Shown here: one piece after another, positions 1-6,414 of the stretch
How the letters are laid out: each line of letters starts with the position of its first letter
Position numbering within the stretch: position 1 is the stretch's first letter
DNA from: Thermodesulfobacteriota bacterium
GTDB taxonomy: Bacteria; Desulfobacterota; RBG-13-43-22
Length of the DNA: 8,264 nucleotides
Direction: 5' to 3'
Assembly: GCA_025454185.1 (NCBI GenBank)
Contig: JALOOY010000050.1
Span: forward strand, 1-8,264
The notes under the pieces: model-generated
The model's input: the letters and a program-made list of their open reading frames with translations, nothing else
Databases searched by the model: none
What the model was told of the DNA's origin: nothing
Position numbers and translations under genes: made by a program

Positions 1-1853
1 TGGCCCTGATCGACAACCCGGAGCTGCCCTTCCCGGAGCTGCTGGCCCTGATTCCCGGCCCCGACTTCCCCACGGCCGGTTTTATTTACGGGACGGCTGG
101 GGTGCGCCAGGCCTATGAAACCGGCCGGGGGATCATCCGCATCCGGGCCCGGGCCATGATCGAGAAGCGCAAGAACCAGAGCAAGGAAAGCATCGTCATT
201 ACGGAACTCCCGTACCAGGTCAATAAGGCCAAACTGATCGAGAAGATCGCCGAACTGGTCAAGGAAAAAAGGATCGAGGGCATCCAGGACCTGCGCGATG
301 AATCCGACCGGGAGGGGATGCGCATCGTACTGGACCTCAAACGGGATGAAGTGGCCGAAGTCATTTTGAACCAGCTCTACAAGTTTACGGCCATGGAGAC
401 CACCTTCGGCATTATTCTCCTGGCTATCGTCAAAAACCGGCCCCAGATCATGGGCCTGAAGACCATCCTGCTCCACTTCCTCGAATTCCGCCAGGAAATC
501 ATCCGCAAACGGACGGCCTTCGATTTGCGCGAGGCGGAGAAGAAGGCCCATATCCTGGAAGGGTTGAAGATCGCCGTGGATCATCTGGACGAAGTCATCG
601 CCCTGATCCGCAAGGCCAAGAACCCGCCGGAGGCCAAGGCCCAGTTGATCCGCCGCTTCAGCTTCTCCGAGATCCAGGCCCAGGCCATCCTGGAAATGCG
701 CCTGCAGCGCCTGACCAATCTGGAACGGGAAAAGATCCAGCAGGACTTCCGGGAGATTTTGAAAACGATCGAGCGGCTGCGGGCCATCCTGGCCAGCGAG
801 GCCCTGATCCGAGACATCATCCGCGACGAACTGACGGAGTTGCAGAAAAAGTTCGGCGATCCCCGGCGGACCGAGATCATCGAAGATACCACCGAGATCA
901 AACTGGAAGACCTGATCGTGGAAGAGGACATGGCGGTCACCATTTCCCATGCCGGCTATATCAAACGTAATCCGGTCAGCCTCTACCGCAGCCAGCACCG
1001 GGGCGGCAAGGGGATCACCGGTATGGAGACCAAAGAGGACGATTTCGTGGAGCACCTCTTCGTGGCCTCCACCCATGATCATTTCCTGTTCCTGACCAAT
1101 CAGGGCCGGTTGTACTGGCTGAAAGTCCACGAGATCCCCCAAGCCGGACGCCAGGCTCGGGGCAAGGCCCTGGTCAATCTGCTCAACCTCCAGCCCCTGG
1201 AAAAAGTGGCCACTACGCTGCCGGTCCGTAGTTTCGAGGAAGGTAAATTCATCTTCATGGTCACCCGCCGGGGACTGGTCAAGAAAACCGATCTGATGGC
1301 CTTCAGCCGCCCCCGTTCCGGGGGTATCATTGCCACAACCATCGGCGCCGGGGACGAAGTCATCGCCGCCGAGTTGACCACGGGAAAACAGGAAATCCTG
1401 TTGGGCACCCGCAGCGGCCTGTCTATCCGTTTTCACGAAGGGGAAGTACGGGAAATGGGCCGCCTGGCCCAGGGCGTGCGTGGGATCCAGTTGAAAGAGG
1501 ATGATTTTGTCGTGGGCACCGCCGTGCTGGCCCGGGAAGGGACCCTGCTCACGGTCACCGAAAACGGCTTCGGTAAAAGGACCCAGACCGAAGAATACCG
1601 GAAGCAGGCCCGGGGCGGAAAAGGCATCATCACCATGAAGACCACCGAAAGGAACGGTCCGGTGGTGGGTGTCCTGCCCGTCACCGATGAAGACGACCTG
1701 ATGATCATCACCGACGGGGGCAAGATCATCCGCCTGCGGGTGAACGATATTTCCATTATCGGCCGCAATACCCAGGGGGTGCGGCTCATCAACCTGGAAG
1801 AACAGGAAAAGGTGGTGGGCGTGGCCAGGGCTATTCAAAAGGAAGAAGCCTGA
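1..1853 (+). CDS. gyrA: DNA gyrase subunit A, 3' part (5' end outside window)
   Basis: Partial gene, reading frame entering at base 3; 616 residues are visible before the TGA. GyrA is the breakage-reunion and DNA-wrapping subunit of gyrase (A2B2), which introduces negative supercoils. Visible parts: the end of the breakage-reunion core, with IPGPDFPT at window residues 17-24 and RDESDREGMR at 98-107, then the long coiled-coil region (about 140-290), then the C-terminal beta-pinwheel from about residue 302. The pinwheel carries a GyrA box QHRGGKG (residues 331-337, bases 993-1013), which separates gyrase from ParC, and a second box-like QARGGKG (535-541). The active-site tyrosine and the quinolone-resistance region lie upstream of the window, roughly 210 residues missing by comparison with E. 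coli GyrA. The protein ends ...QKEEA without a long acidic tail. The stop overlaps the gpsA start (TGATG), so the two genes are probably co-transcribed and translationally coupled. Confidence 0.97.
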   Translation, partial: ALIDNPELPFPELLALIPGPDFPTAGFIYGTAGVRQAYETGRGIIRIRARAMIEKRKNQSKESIVITELPYQVNKAKLIEKIAELVKEKRIEGIQDLRDESDREGMRIVLDLKRDEVAEVILNQLYKFTAMETTFGIILLAIVKNRPQIMGLKTILLHFLEFRQEIIRKRTAFDLREAEKKAHILEGLKIAVDHLDEVIALIRKAKNPPEAKAQLIRRFSFSEIQAQAILEMRLQRLTNLEREKIQQDFREILKTIERLRAILASEALIRDIIRDELTELQKKFGDPRRTEIIEDTTEIKLEDLIVEEDMAVTISHAGYIKRNPVSLYRSQHRGGKGITGMETKEDDFVEHLFVASTHDHFLFLTNQGRLYWLKVHEIPQAGRQARGKALVNLLNLQPLEKVATTLPVRSFEEGKFIFMVTRRGLVKKTDLMAFSRPRSGGIIATTIGAGDEVIAAELTTGKQEILLGTRSGLSIRFHEGEVREMGRLAQGVRGIQLKEDDFVVGTAVLAREGTLLTVTENGFGKRTQTEEYRKQARGGKGIITMKTTERNGPVVGVLPVTDEDDLMIITDGGKIIRLRVNDISIIGRNTQGVRLINLEEQEKVVGVARAIQKEEA

Positions 1854-2893
1854 TGACCGCCGGGTCTCGAAAAAAAGGGGCCGTGGCCGTCATCGGTGCC
1901 GGGAGCTGGGGGACGACCCTGGCCCGCGTGCTGGCCGGCAACGGTTTTCCGGTTCAGCTCTGGTGTTTGGAAGCGGAAACGGCCGAGCAAATACGGGTGG
2001 AGCGGGAAAATCGCAATTTTCTGCCGGGAGTCCTCCTGCCGGCGACCATTGAACCCGTCACCGCACTAAAGGAGGCCCTGCAGGATAAGGAACTCCTGCT
2101 TCTGGCCGTCCCCTCCCACGTTTTCCGGGACATTATCCAGCAGATGCTGCCCCATCTGTCCCTGGTCAAAAAGGGGTGTTTGTGGATCAGCGCCACCAAG
2201 GGCATTGAAAACGACAGCTTGATTACCATGACCGGAATCCTGCGGGAAACCCTGGGGGAGGCCTATTATCCTCACGTGGGCGCCCTGTCCGGCCCCAGCT
2301 TCGCCAAGGAAGTGGCCCGGGAACTCCCGGCGGCGGTGGCCCTGGGAGCGGGGACCCGCGAGGCCGCCCAAAGGGTCCAGAAGATGTTTGCCAACAGCTA
2401 TTTTCGGGTCTACACCAACCCGGACTTGACGGGGATCGAACTGGGCGGGGCCTTGAAGAATGTGATTGCCCTGGCTGCCGGAATCTCGGACGGGCTGGGC
2501 CTGGGACACAATAGCCGGGCGGCCCTCATCACCAGAGGGTTGGCTGAGATAAGCCGTTTAGGGGTCAAATTGGGGGCCAAACCGGCCACTTTTTTCGGGT
2601 TGGCGGGCATCGGTGATCTGGTGTTGACCTGTACGGGTGATCTGAGCCGCAACCGTTCCGTCGGCTTGCGTCTGGGAAAGGGCGAAAAACTGACCGATAT
2701 TCTGTCCAATGTAATAACCGTGGCCGAAGGGGTAAAAACGACCCGGGCCGCCTATCAACTGGCCCTGCGGGAAAGACTGGAAATGCCGATCATCACCCAG
2801 GTTTACGGCATCCTGTACGAGAAGCAGAACCCCCGCCGGGCGGTCCGGGATTTGATGACCCGGGATTTGAAATCCGAGCAGGAGGTGGCCTGA
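1853..2893 (+). CDS. gpsA: NAD(P)-dependent glycerol-3-phosphate dehydrogenase
   Basis: Complete 346-residue protein, normal length for the family. It interconverts dihydroxyacetone phosphate and sn-glycerol 3-phosphate in the cytoplasm, supplying the backbone for phospholipid synthesis. Seen in the sequence: the N-terminal Rossmann nucleotide-binding loop GAGSWG (residues 15-20), SATKGIE (113-119), SGPSFAKEV (146-154), the catalytic-lysine segment GGALKNVIALAAGI (198-211, Lys202), and SRNRSVG (265-271) in the C-terminal substrate domain. The ATG at 1853 overlaps the gyrA TGA by one base. An AAGGAAG within the last gyrA codons (about 1839-1845) can act as ribosome binding site, which supports this start. 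A gyrA-gpsA order is familiar from Deltaproteobacteria such as Geobacter (from memory). Identification is very secure; cofactor preference cannot be told from sequence alone. Confidence 0.97.
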   Translation: MTAGSRKKGAVAVIGAGSWGTTLARVLAGNGFPVQLWCLEAETAEQIRVERENRNFLPGVLLPATIEPVTALKEALQDKELLLLAVPSHVFRDIIQQMLPHLSLVKKGCLWISATKGIENDSLITMTGILRETLGEAYYPHVGALSGPSFAKEVARELPAAVALGAGTREAAQRVQKMFANSYFRVYTNPDLTGIELGGALKNVIALAAGISDGLGLGHNSRAALITRGLAEISRLGVKLGAKPATFFGLAGIGDLVLTCTGDLSRNRSVGLRLGKGEKLTDILSNVITVAEGVKTTRAAYQLALRERLEMPIITQVYGILYEKQNPRRAVRDLMTRDLKSEQEVA

Positions 2894-2895
2894 AA

Positions 2896-2940
2896 TTTTT
2901 TCCCTGCGGAAAAAAGCCCCGGGGGCGCGCAGGGGAAGAA
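2896..2940. terminator. Nested inverted repeats just after gpsA, possible transcription end
   Basis: Starting 3 bases after the gpsA stop there are two mutually exclusive hairpins. One is an 8-bp perfect repeat, TTTTTTCC (2896-2903) with GGAAAAAA (2908-2915), loop CTGC. The other pairs CCCTGCG (2902-2908) with CGCAGGG (2928-2934) and extends outward through A-T and G-T pairs to 2896/2940. A GCCCCGGGGGC block lies in its loop. Neither is followed at once by a T run on the + strand, so it is not a textbook intrinsic terminator. The position after the last gene of gyrA-gpsA makes a termination role plausible. Confidence 0.35.
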
Positions 2941-2948
2941 AATCGGAA

Positions 2949-3053
2949 GGGCGTCATTTTTATGGTGTCCTTCTGAAGGGAAACCACCATATGCGGTGGG
3001 TCATGAGCCGAGTGCCGGGCCAAGAGACGCCGCAAGGGGCGGGAATGATTTTT
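2949..3053 (+). other. Possible structured RNA element of unknown class
   Basis: GC-rich stretch with no credible coding frame. GGCGTC (2950-2955) can pair with GACGCC (3026-3031), closing a domain. Inside it, ATGGTG (2962-2967) pairs with CACCAT (2985-2990), and TCCTT (2968-2972) pairs with AGGGA (2977-2981) including one G-T wobble, giving an 11-bp stem with a 3-base bulge and a CTGA loop. An alternative small hairpin CGCC (3028-3031)/GGCG (3038-3041) competes with the closing stem and is followed 7 bases later by TTTTT (3049-3053). This layout resembles a switch or a small RNA with its own end. I compared it from memory with GEMM, cobalamin, ydaO, M-box and SAM/SAH consensus motifs and found no match. 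It lies upstream of the promoter assigned to the next gene, so it would need a different transcript. The strand is assumed from the neighbouring genes. Confidence 0.3.
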
Positions 3054-3091
3054 GCATAAAATAACAGAGTAATTTCAAGAACAAATAAGGT

Positions 3092-3120
3092 TTGACAAAA
3101 AATCATATTTGGGATATGAA
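3092..3120 (+). promoter_or_regulatory. Sigma-70-type promoter for the NlpC/P60 gene
   Basis: A perfect -35 TTGACA (3092-3097), a 17-base spacer and a -10 TATGAA (3115-3120, 4 of 6 matches) in locally AT-rich DNA. Transcription would begin near 3127, leaving a leader of about 33 bases. A Shine-Dalgarno-like AAAGGGAAAG (3146-3155) precedes the ATG at 3160. Good spacing and position; not tested. Confidence 0.6.
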
Positions 3121-3159
3121 TTTTTCCACTAAAACAAAATCCGCCAAAGGGAAAGAACT

Positions 3160-4008
3160 ATGATAAGAAGATGGGTAGTCTTTATTACCATAGTCCTGAT
3201 GATGACCTTTCCGGTTGCGAGTCTCAGCGCTGCTTCTAAATCCGTTTCCAAGAAAAAAACCGGAATCGAAAAAAATAAAAAAGCCAATAAACCCACCGTT
3301 AAGAAACAGGCAAAAACAGACACCAAAAGCAAAAAATCGTCTAAGGCCCGCCATAAACGTTCCCAACACCTGGCCCAGGATACCCCCCAGGCCCCCAACC
3401 CGGGTCATCCTTTACTGAAGGTGACCCCGCTGGATAACGGGAAGTTCCTTATCGAGCCCCTGGAATCCTCCTCTAAGCTCGACCGGGAACAGGATTCTCT
3501 CAGCTTAATCAAGAAACCGATATTTCAGGAAGGTTTCGCCGTGGAGGAATATCCGGCTCAGGAACCGGAGGCCCTGCCGGGATTTTCCCAGCTTCTGGTC
3601 AAGTTGTCCAAACAGCTTCTGGGCACCGCCTATCGTCTGGGGGGGTATGGGCAGGAAGGCATAGACTGTTCGGGCTTCATGAAGAAAGTCTATCAGTCTT
3701 TGACGCTGAACTTGCCTCATTCCAGCCGGGAACAGGCCAAGATGGGGGCCCTGGTTACCACCGATTGGGATTTGAGCCGGCTGCGGATCGGAGATTTGCT
3801 GTTTTTTAAAAGAAATAGAGGACAACAGATCGGGCATACGGGGATGTATATCGGTGAAGGCCGCATGATCCATTCCTCCAGCCGCAAAGGGGTCATTATT
3901 ACCAACCTGATCGATTCCCAGTATTATAATAGGAATTTTGTCGTGGCCCGCCGGCTGTTTATTGTGGAAAATTCCGAGTTGGAGACTCTAAAAAATTTAA
4001 CGGATTAA
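3160..4008 (+). CDS. Secreted NlpC/P60-family cell-wall hydrolase
   Basis: A 282-residue protein. NlpC/P60 enzymes are papain-like cysteine peptidases that usually cut peptide stems of peptidoglycan in the envelope. Residues 1-24/25 form a signal peptide (MIRR, then a hydrophobic core ending ...SLSAA); there is no lipobox cysteine. Residues 27-68 are extremely lysine-rich and low in complexity. Residues 69-140 are a linker of no recognised fold. The catalytic domain spans about 142-270, with the nucleophile in GIDCSGF (Cys170), the histidine in QIGHTGMYIG (His226) and a third polar residue, His238, in MIHSSS. The GDLLFF segment (211-216) is also typical. The start at 3160 is backed by AAAGGGAAAG and a promoter. 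The gene is more AT-rich than its neighbours, especially in the first 200 bases. It stands alone and converges with the kinase gene. The exact bond cleaved cannot be told. Confidence 0.9.
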   Translation: MIRRWVVFITIVLMMTFPVASLSAASKSVSKKKTGIEKNKKANKPTVKKQAKTDTKSKKSSKARHKRSQHLAQDTPQAPNPGHPLLKVTPLDNGKFLIEPLESSSKLDREQDSLSLIKKPIFQEGFAVEEYPAQEPEALPGFSQLLVKLSKQLLGTAYRLGGYGQEGIDCSGFMKKVYQSLTLNLPHSSREQAKMGALVTTDWDLSRLRIGDLLFFKRNRGQQIGHTGMYIGEGRMIHSSSRKGVIITNLIDSQYYNRNFVVARRLFIVENSELETLKNLTD

Positions 4009-4012
4009 TCCA

Positions 4013-4036
4013 CGTCTTACGGCCTGCAGATAGACG
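4013..4036. terminator. Weak hairpin between convergent genes
   Basis: CGTCT (4013-4017) can pair with AGACG (4032-4036) across a 14-base loop. It is followed on the + strand by a pyrimidine and T-rich tract (4041-4059, including TTTTTT at 4054-4059). It sits in the 55-bp gap between the convergent NlpC/P60 and kinase stop codons, where a shared terminator would be expected. The stem is short and the T run is not immediately adjacent, so support is weak. Confidence 0.25.
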
Positions 4037-4063
4037 CCCACCCTTTTATTTCCTTTTTTCGCC

Positions 4064-5179
4064 TTATAGACTTCCGCTGGGGGGACAGCCGCTGGCCAGG
4101 CAGGCTGCCGCTTCTTGAATCAAGAAAAGCCGATAAGGAAGGTCCAGGTAGCGGTTTCGGGCGATGCGCAGTTCCGTTACGGCCATGACAAAAGGGAGCA
4201 ACCGGCAAATCCGTTCAAATATTTGACAGGAATCGTCAAAAAAAGAGGCATAACTCTGTAAAAAATAGCCGATGAAGGGCTCGGCGCCGGGGCCGTCCCG
4301 CCTGCGCCACAAGAAGGCGTGTTTGATTTCTCCGCACACCAGGCCCAGGTCCCAGACCCGGGCACTGGGCTTCATCCGTTCCAGATCCAGTGCCACCACT
4401 TCCTTTTCCGAGGGAAACAGGAAATTGGTCGGCGTGGCATCCCCATGAACCAGGACCTGCCCTGTCGGGAAGCCCCCCAGCCGATCCAGCCAGCGAGAGA
4501 TCCAGTGGCAAAAATCATAAAGTTGTTCGTCGGGAAGCAAACCGTCAGCGCGTAACTGCGATAATACTTTGTGATAATAAACCTCGAGGGGCGTCCAATC
4601 CATCCGCCGGCCGGTCAAGGTTTTTTGGTGAAGCCGGGCCAGGAAAGAGGCCAAGGTTTCCAGCCTGTAAAAAAGGGATTCGTGCTCTTCCTGACAAATG
4701 GCTTTCTGGAAATAGTAATCCAGGGAATTTCCCCTTTCCCATTGCTGAAAAAGCCCCAGGAACAAAAAATTCTGGTCCCCCAGGGGATGGGCGACCCGAT
4801 GGGGTGGGGCATCGAACCCGATCCCCCGCAATAATTGTAGATTACGGTATTCCTGTCCCAGCCAGGCCAGTTTTTGACGAAGCCGATGTCCGGGCAGGAA
4901 AGTACCTTTGCCGATGACGCTGATGGCCGAAGCTTCCTCGGTCAACCGGTAGACCGAAGCGTTCTTGCGCAAGCGCTGCACGATAAAGCGGGGCCGGGCG
5001 GGACAGGCGCCTATTTGCGGGTAGACGACGTGAATTAGGTACGAGAAAAGCGGATGCCCGGGGTTCAGATAAAAAGGGGGGGCGCCGACATCCCCGGTTT
5101 CACGGGGAAAGGGGGATGCCGGGTCCGAGATAGGCGTTTGTTTAATCTCGTTCAATAATGGTCGTAAAACCCATCCCAC
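4064..5179 (-). CDS. APH-fold (aminoglycoside/choline kinase-like) phosphotransferase
   Basis: A 371-residue protein of the aminoglycoside phosphotransferase/choline kinase superfamily, which transfers phosphate from ATP to small hydroxylated molecules. Seen: the catalytic loop VLVHGDATPTNFLF (242-255; His245, Asp247, Asn252), then the metal-binding segment VALDLERM (262-269, Asp265) and VWDLGL (275-280). The N-lobe is around 70-145, with VYRL (76-79) and a candidate ATP lysine in VIGKGTF (Lys91). Substrate is unknown; the name does not imply antibiotic resistance. The GTG start (5177-5179) lies inside the end of thiolase B, an overlap of 38 bases, and no strong ribosome binding site is visible. 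A TTG at 5153-5155 in the same frame is an alternative start. The overlap suggests translational coupling to the thiolase. The first 40 residues match no motif I know. The catalytic features look intact. Confidence 0.85.
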   Translation of the reverse strand: MGWVLRPLLNEIKQTPISDPASPFPRETGDVGAPPFYLNPGHPLFSYLIHVVYPQIGACPARPRFIVQRLRKNASVYRLTEEASAISVIGKGTFLPGHRLRQKLAWLGQEYRNLQLLRGIGFDAPPHRVAHPLGDQNFLFLGLFQQWERGNSLDYYFQKAICQEEHESLFYRLETLASFLARLHQKTLTGRRMDWTPLEVYYHKVLSQLRADGLLPDEQLYDFCHWISRWLDRLGGFPTGQVLVHGDATPTNFLFPSEKEVVALDLERMKPSARVWDLGLVCGEIKHAFLWRRRDGPGAEPFIGYFLQSYASFFDDSCQIFERICRLLPFVMAVTELRIARNRYLDLPYRLFLIQEAAACLASGCPPSGSL

Positions 5180-6344
5180 CGCCCACGCACAGGGTAGCCA
5201 GACCGAGGGACAGGTTGCGGCGCATCATTTCGTACAACAGGGAGATGACGATCCGCACCCCGGTGGCCCCCACCGGATGGCCCAGGCCGATGCCGCTGCC
5301 GTTGACATTGGTGATGTCCCGGTTGAGTCCCAGTCCCCGTTCGCAGGCGATGTACTGGGCGGCAAAGGCCTCGTTCACTTCGATGAGCTGGATGGCCGAC
5401 AGGTCCAGGCCGGCCTTTTTTAGACACTTCTCGGTGGCCGGGACCGGACCGTAGCCCATGTATTTGGGATCCACCCCGGCGGCGGCCTGGGCCACGATCC
5501 GGGCCAGGACGGGCAGGTTCATTTCCTGGGCCTTTCGGCGTGAGGTGATGATCACGGCGGCGGCCCCGTCATTGAGGCCGGAGGCGTTGCCGGCGGTGAC
5601 CGTACCGTCCTTCTTGAAAGCCGGGTTCAGGCGGTCCAGGTCGGCCATGGTCAAGCCGAACCGGACGTGTTCGTCGGTGTCCACGATTTTGGGATCGCCC
5701 TTTTTCTGAGGGATAGACACCGGGACGATCTCCTCCTTGAATTTACCCCCCTTGATGGCGGCTTCCGCGTTGTTGTGGCTGCGCAGGGCCACGATATCCT
5801 GGTCCTGACGGGAAATATTGTATTTTTCCGCCAGGTTTTCCGCCGTCTGGCCCATGATATAGCCCTTTTTCTCCAGCAGGTTGCTCCCGGAGTGGAGCAT
5901 TTCCCACATGGCGTCGGTCATCTCACCGTGGGTCAGCCGCTGGCCCCAGCGGGCGGTTTTCAAGACGTAGGGGGCACTGCTCATGGATTCGACCCCACCG
6001 GCCAGGATGACCTGGGCGTCGCCCGCCTTGATGGCCTGGGCGCCGAAGGCCAGGGCGGCCATGGCCGAGGAGCACTGCCGCTGGATGGTGACGGCCGGGA
6101 CTTCCACCGGGATGCCGGCCTTGAGGGCCGCGGTACGGGCCGTGTTGGCTTCGTCGGGACACTGACAGCAGTCCCCTAAAATGAGGTCGTCCAGCAGGCC
6201 CGCTTCCAGACCGGAGCGGCGCAGAACTTCCTGAATGACTGTGGCGGCCAGTTCATAGGCCCGCAGGGTGCGGAAAGCCTCCCCGAATTTGCCGATGGGG
6301 GTCCGGGCCGCGGCGACGATGACTACATCATTGGGATCTTTCAA
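5142..6344 (-). CDS. Thiolase B (acetyl-CoA acetyltransferase / 3-ketoacyl-CoA thiolase)
   Basis: A 400-residue thiolase, typical family length. It catalyses reversible condensation or CoA-dependent cleavage between acetyl-CoA and 3-ketoacyl-CoA. Seen: the N-terminal AAARTPIGKFGEAF (11-24), the acyl-accepting cysteine in QRQCSSAM (Cys91), NEAFAAQ (324-330), the histidine in GLGHPVGATG (His356) and the second active-site cysteine in CVGGGMG (Cys386). The start is TTG (6342-6344): AAAGGAG lies 9 bases upstream, and no in-frame ATG occurs near the N-terminus, where the conserved VVIVAAARTP block already begins at residue 7. It lies 70 bp after thiolase A on the same strand and overlaps the kinase start, so the three are likely one transcript. 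Chain-length preference, and whether it works in degradation or synthesis, cannot be read from sequence. Confidence 0.93.
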   Translation of the reverse strand: MKDPNDVVIVAAARTPIGKFGEAFRTLRAYELAATVIQEVLRRSGLEAGLLDDLILGDCCQCPDEANTARTAALKAGIPVEVPAVTIQRQCSSAMAALAFGAQAIKAGDAQVILAGGVESMSSAPYVLKTARWGQRLTHGEMTDAMWEMLHSGSNLLEKKGYIMGQTAENLAEKYNISRQDQDIVALRSHNNAEAAIKGGKFKEEIVPVSIPQKKGDPKIVDTDEHVRFGLTMADLDRLNPAFKKDGTVTAGNASGLNDGAAAVIITSRRKAQEMNLPVLARIVAQAAAGVDPKYMGYGPVPATEKCLKKAGLDLSAIQLIEVNEAFAAQYIACERGLGLNRDITNVNGSGIGLGHPVGATGVRIVISLLYEMMRRNLSLGLATLCVGGGMGFTTIIERD

Positions 6345-6350
6345 AATGTG

Positions 6351-6360
6351 CTTCTCCTTT
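6351..6360 (-). promoter_or_regulatory. Ribosome binding site that decides the TTG start of thiolase B
   Basis: On the minus strand this reads AAAGGAGAAG, a strong Shine-Dalgarno match, placed correctly for the TTG at 6342-6344. No ATG or GTG in the same frame occurs nearby, so the TTG start is the best choice. Confidence 0.7.
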
Positions 6361-6414
6361 CGCTTTCAGAAATGATCATCCTGATAATAGAAAATTACAG
6401 AGGGATTCGTCAAT

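Noticed and set aside
1..1853. Topoisomerase IV subunit A (ParC) instead of GyrA
   Set aside because: A full GyrA box in the first pinwheel blade and direct linkage to gpsA favour gyrase.
2793..3035. 80-codon minus-strand frame spanning the gpsA end and the following gap
   Set aside because: No ribosome binding site or motif, overlaps gpsA, and its Pro/Arg/Ser-rich sequence looks like translated noncoding GC-rich DNA.
2949..3053. Assignment of the structured stretch to a known riboswitch (c-di-GMP GEMM, c-di-AMP ydaO, cobalamin, M-box, SAM/SAH)
   Set aside because: Isolated short matches occur, for example GGGAAACC and AGACGCC, but the ordered conserved cores of these classes are not present. 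ydaO was considered because it often precedes cell-wall hydrolase genes.
4390..4917. 175-codon open frame on the + strand inside the kinase gene
   Set aside because: Low-complexity Pro/Gly/Arg composition and no motif; the minus strand here encodes the intact HGDxxxxN kinase.
4064..5179. Antibiotic-resistance gene (aminoglycoside phosphotransferase)
   Set aside because: Only the superfamily fold and motifs are shared. The setting is metabolic and chromosomal with no mobile element nearby, so a resistance role is not supported.
5667..6179. 170-codon open frame on the + strand inside thiolase B
   Set aside because: Shadow frame rich in Gly, Asp, His and Val with no recognisable motif, fully inside a confident thiolase gene.
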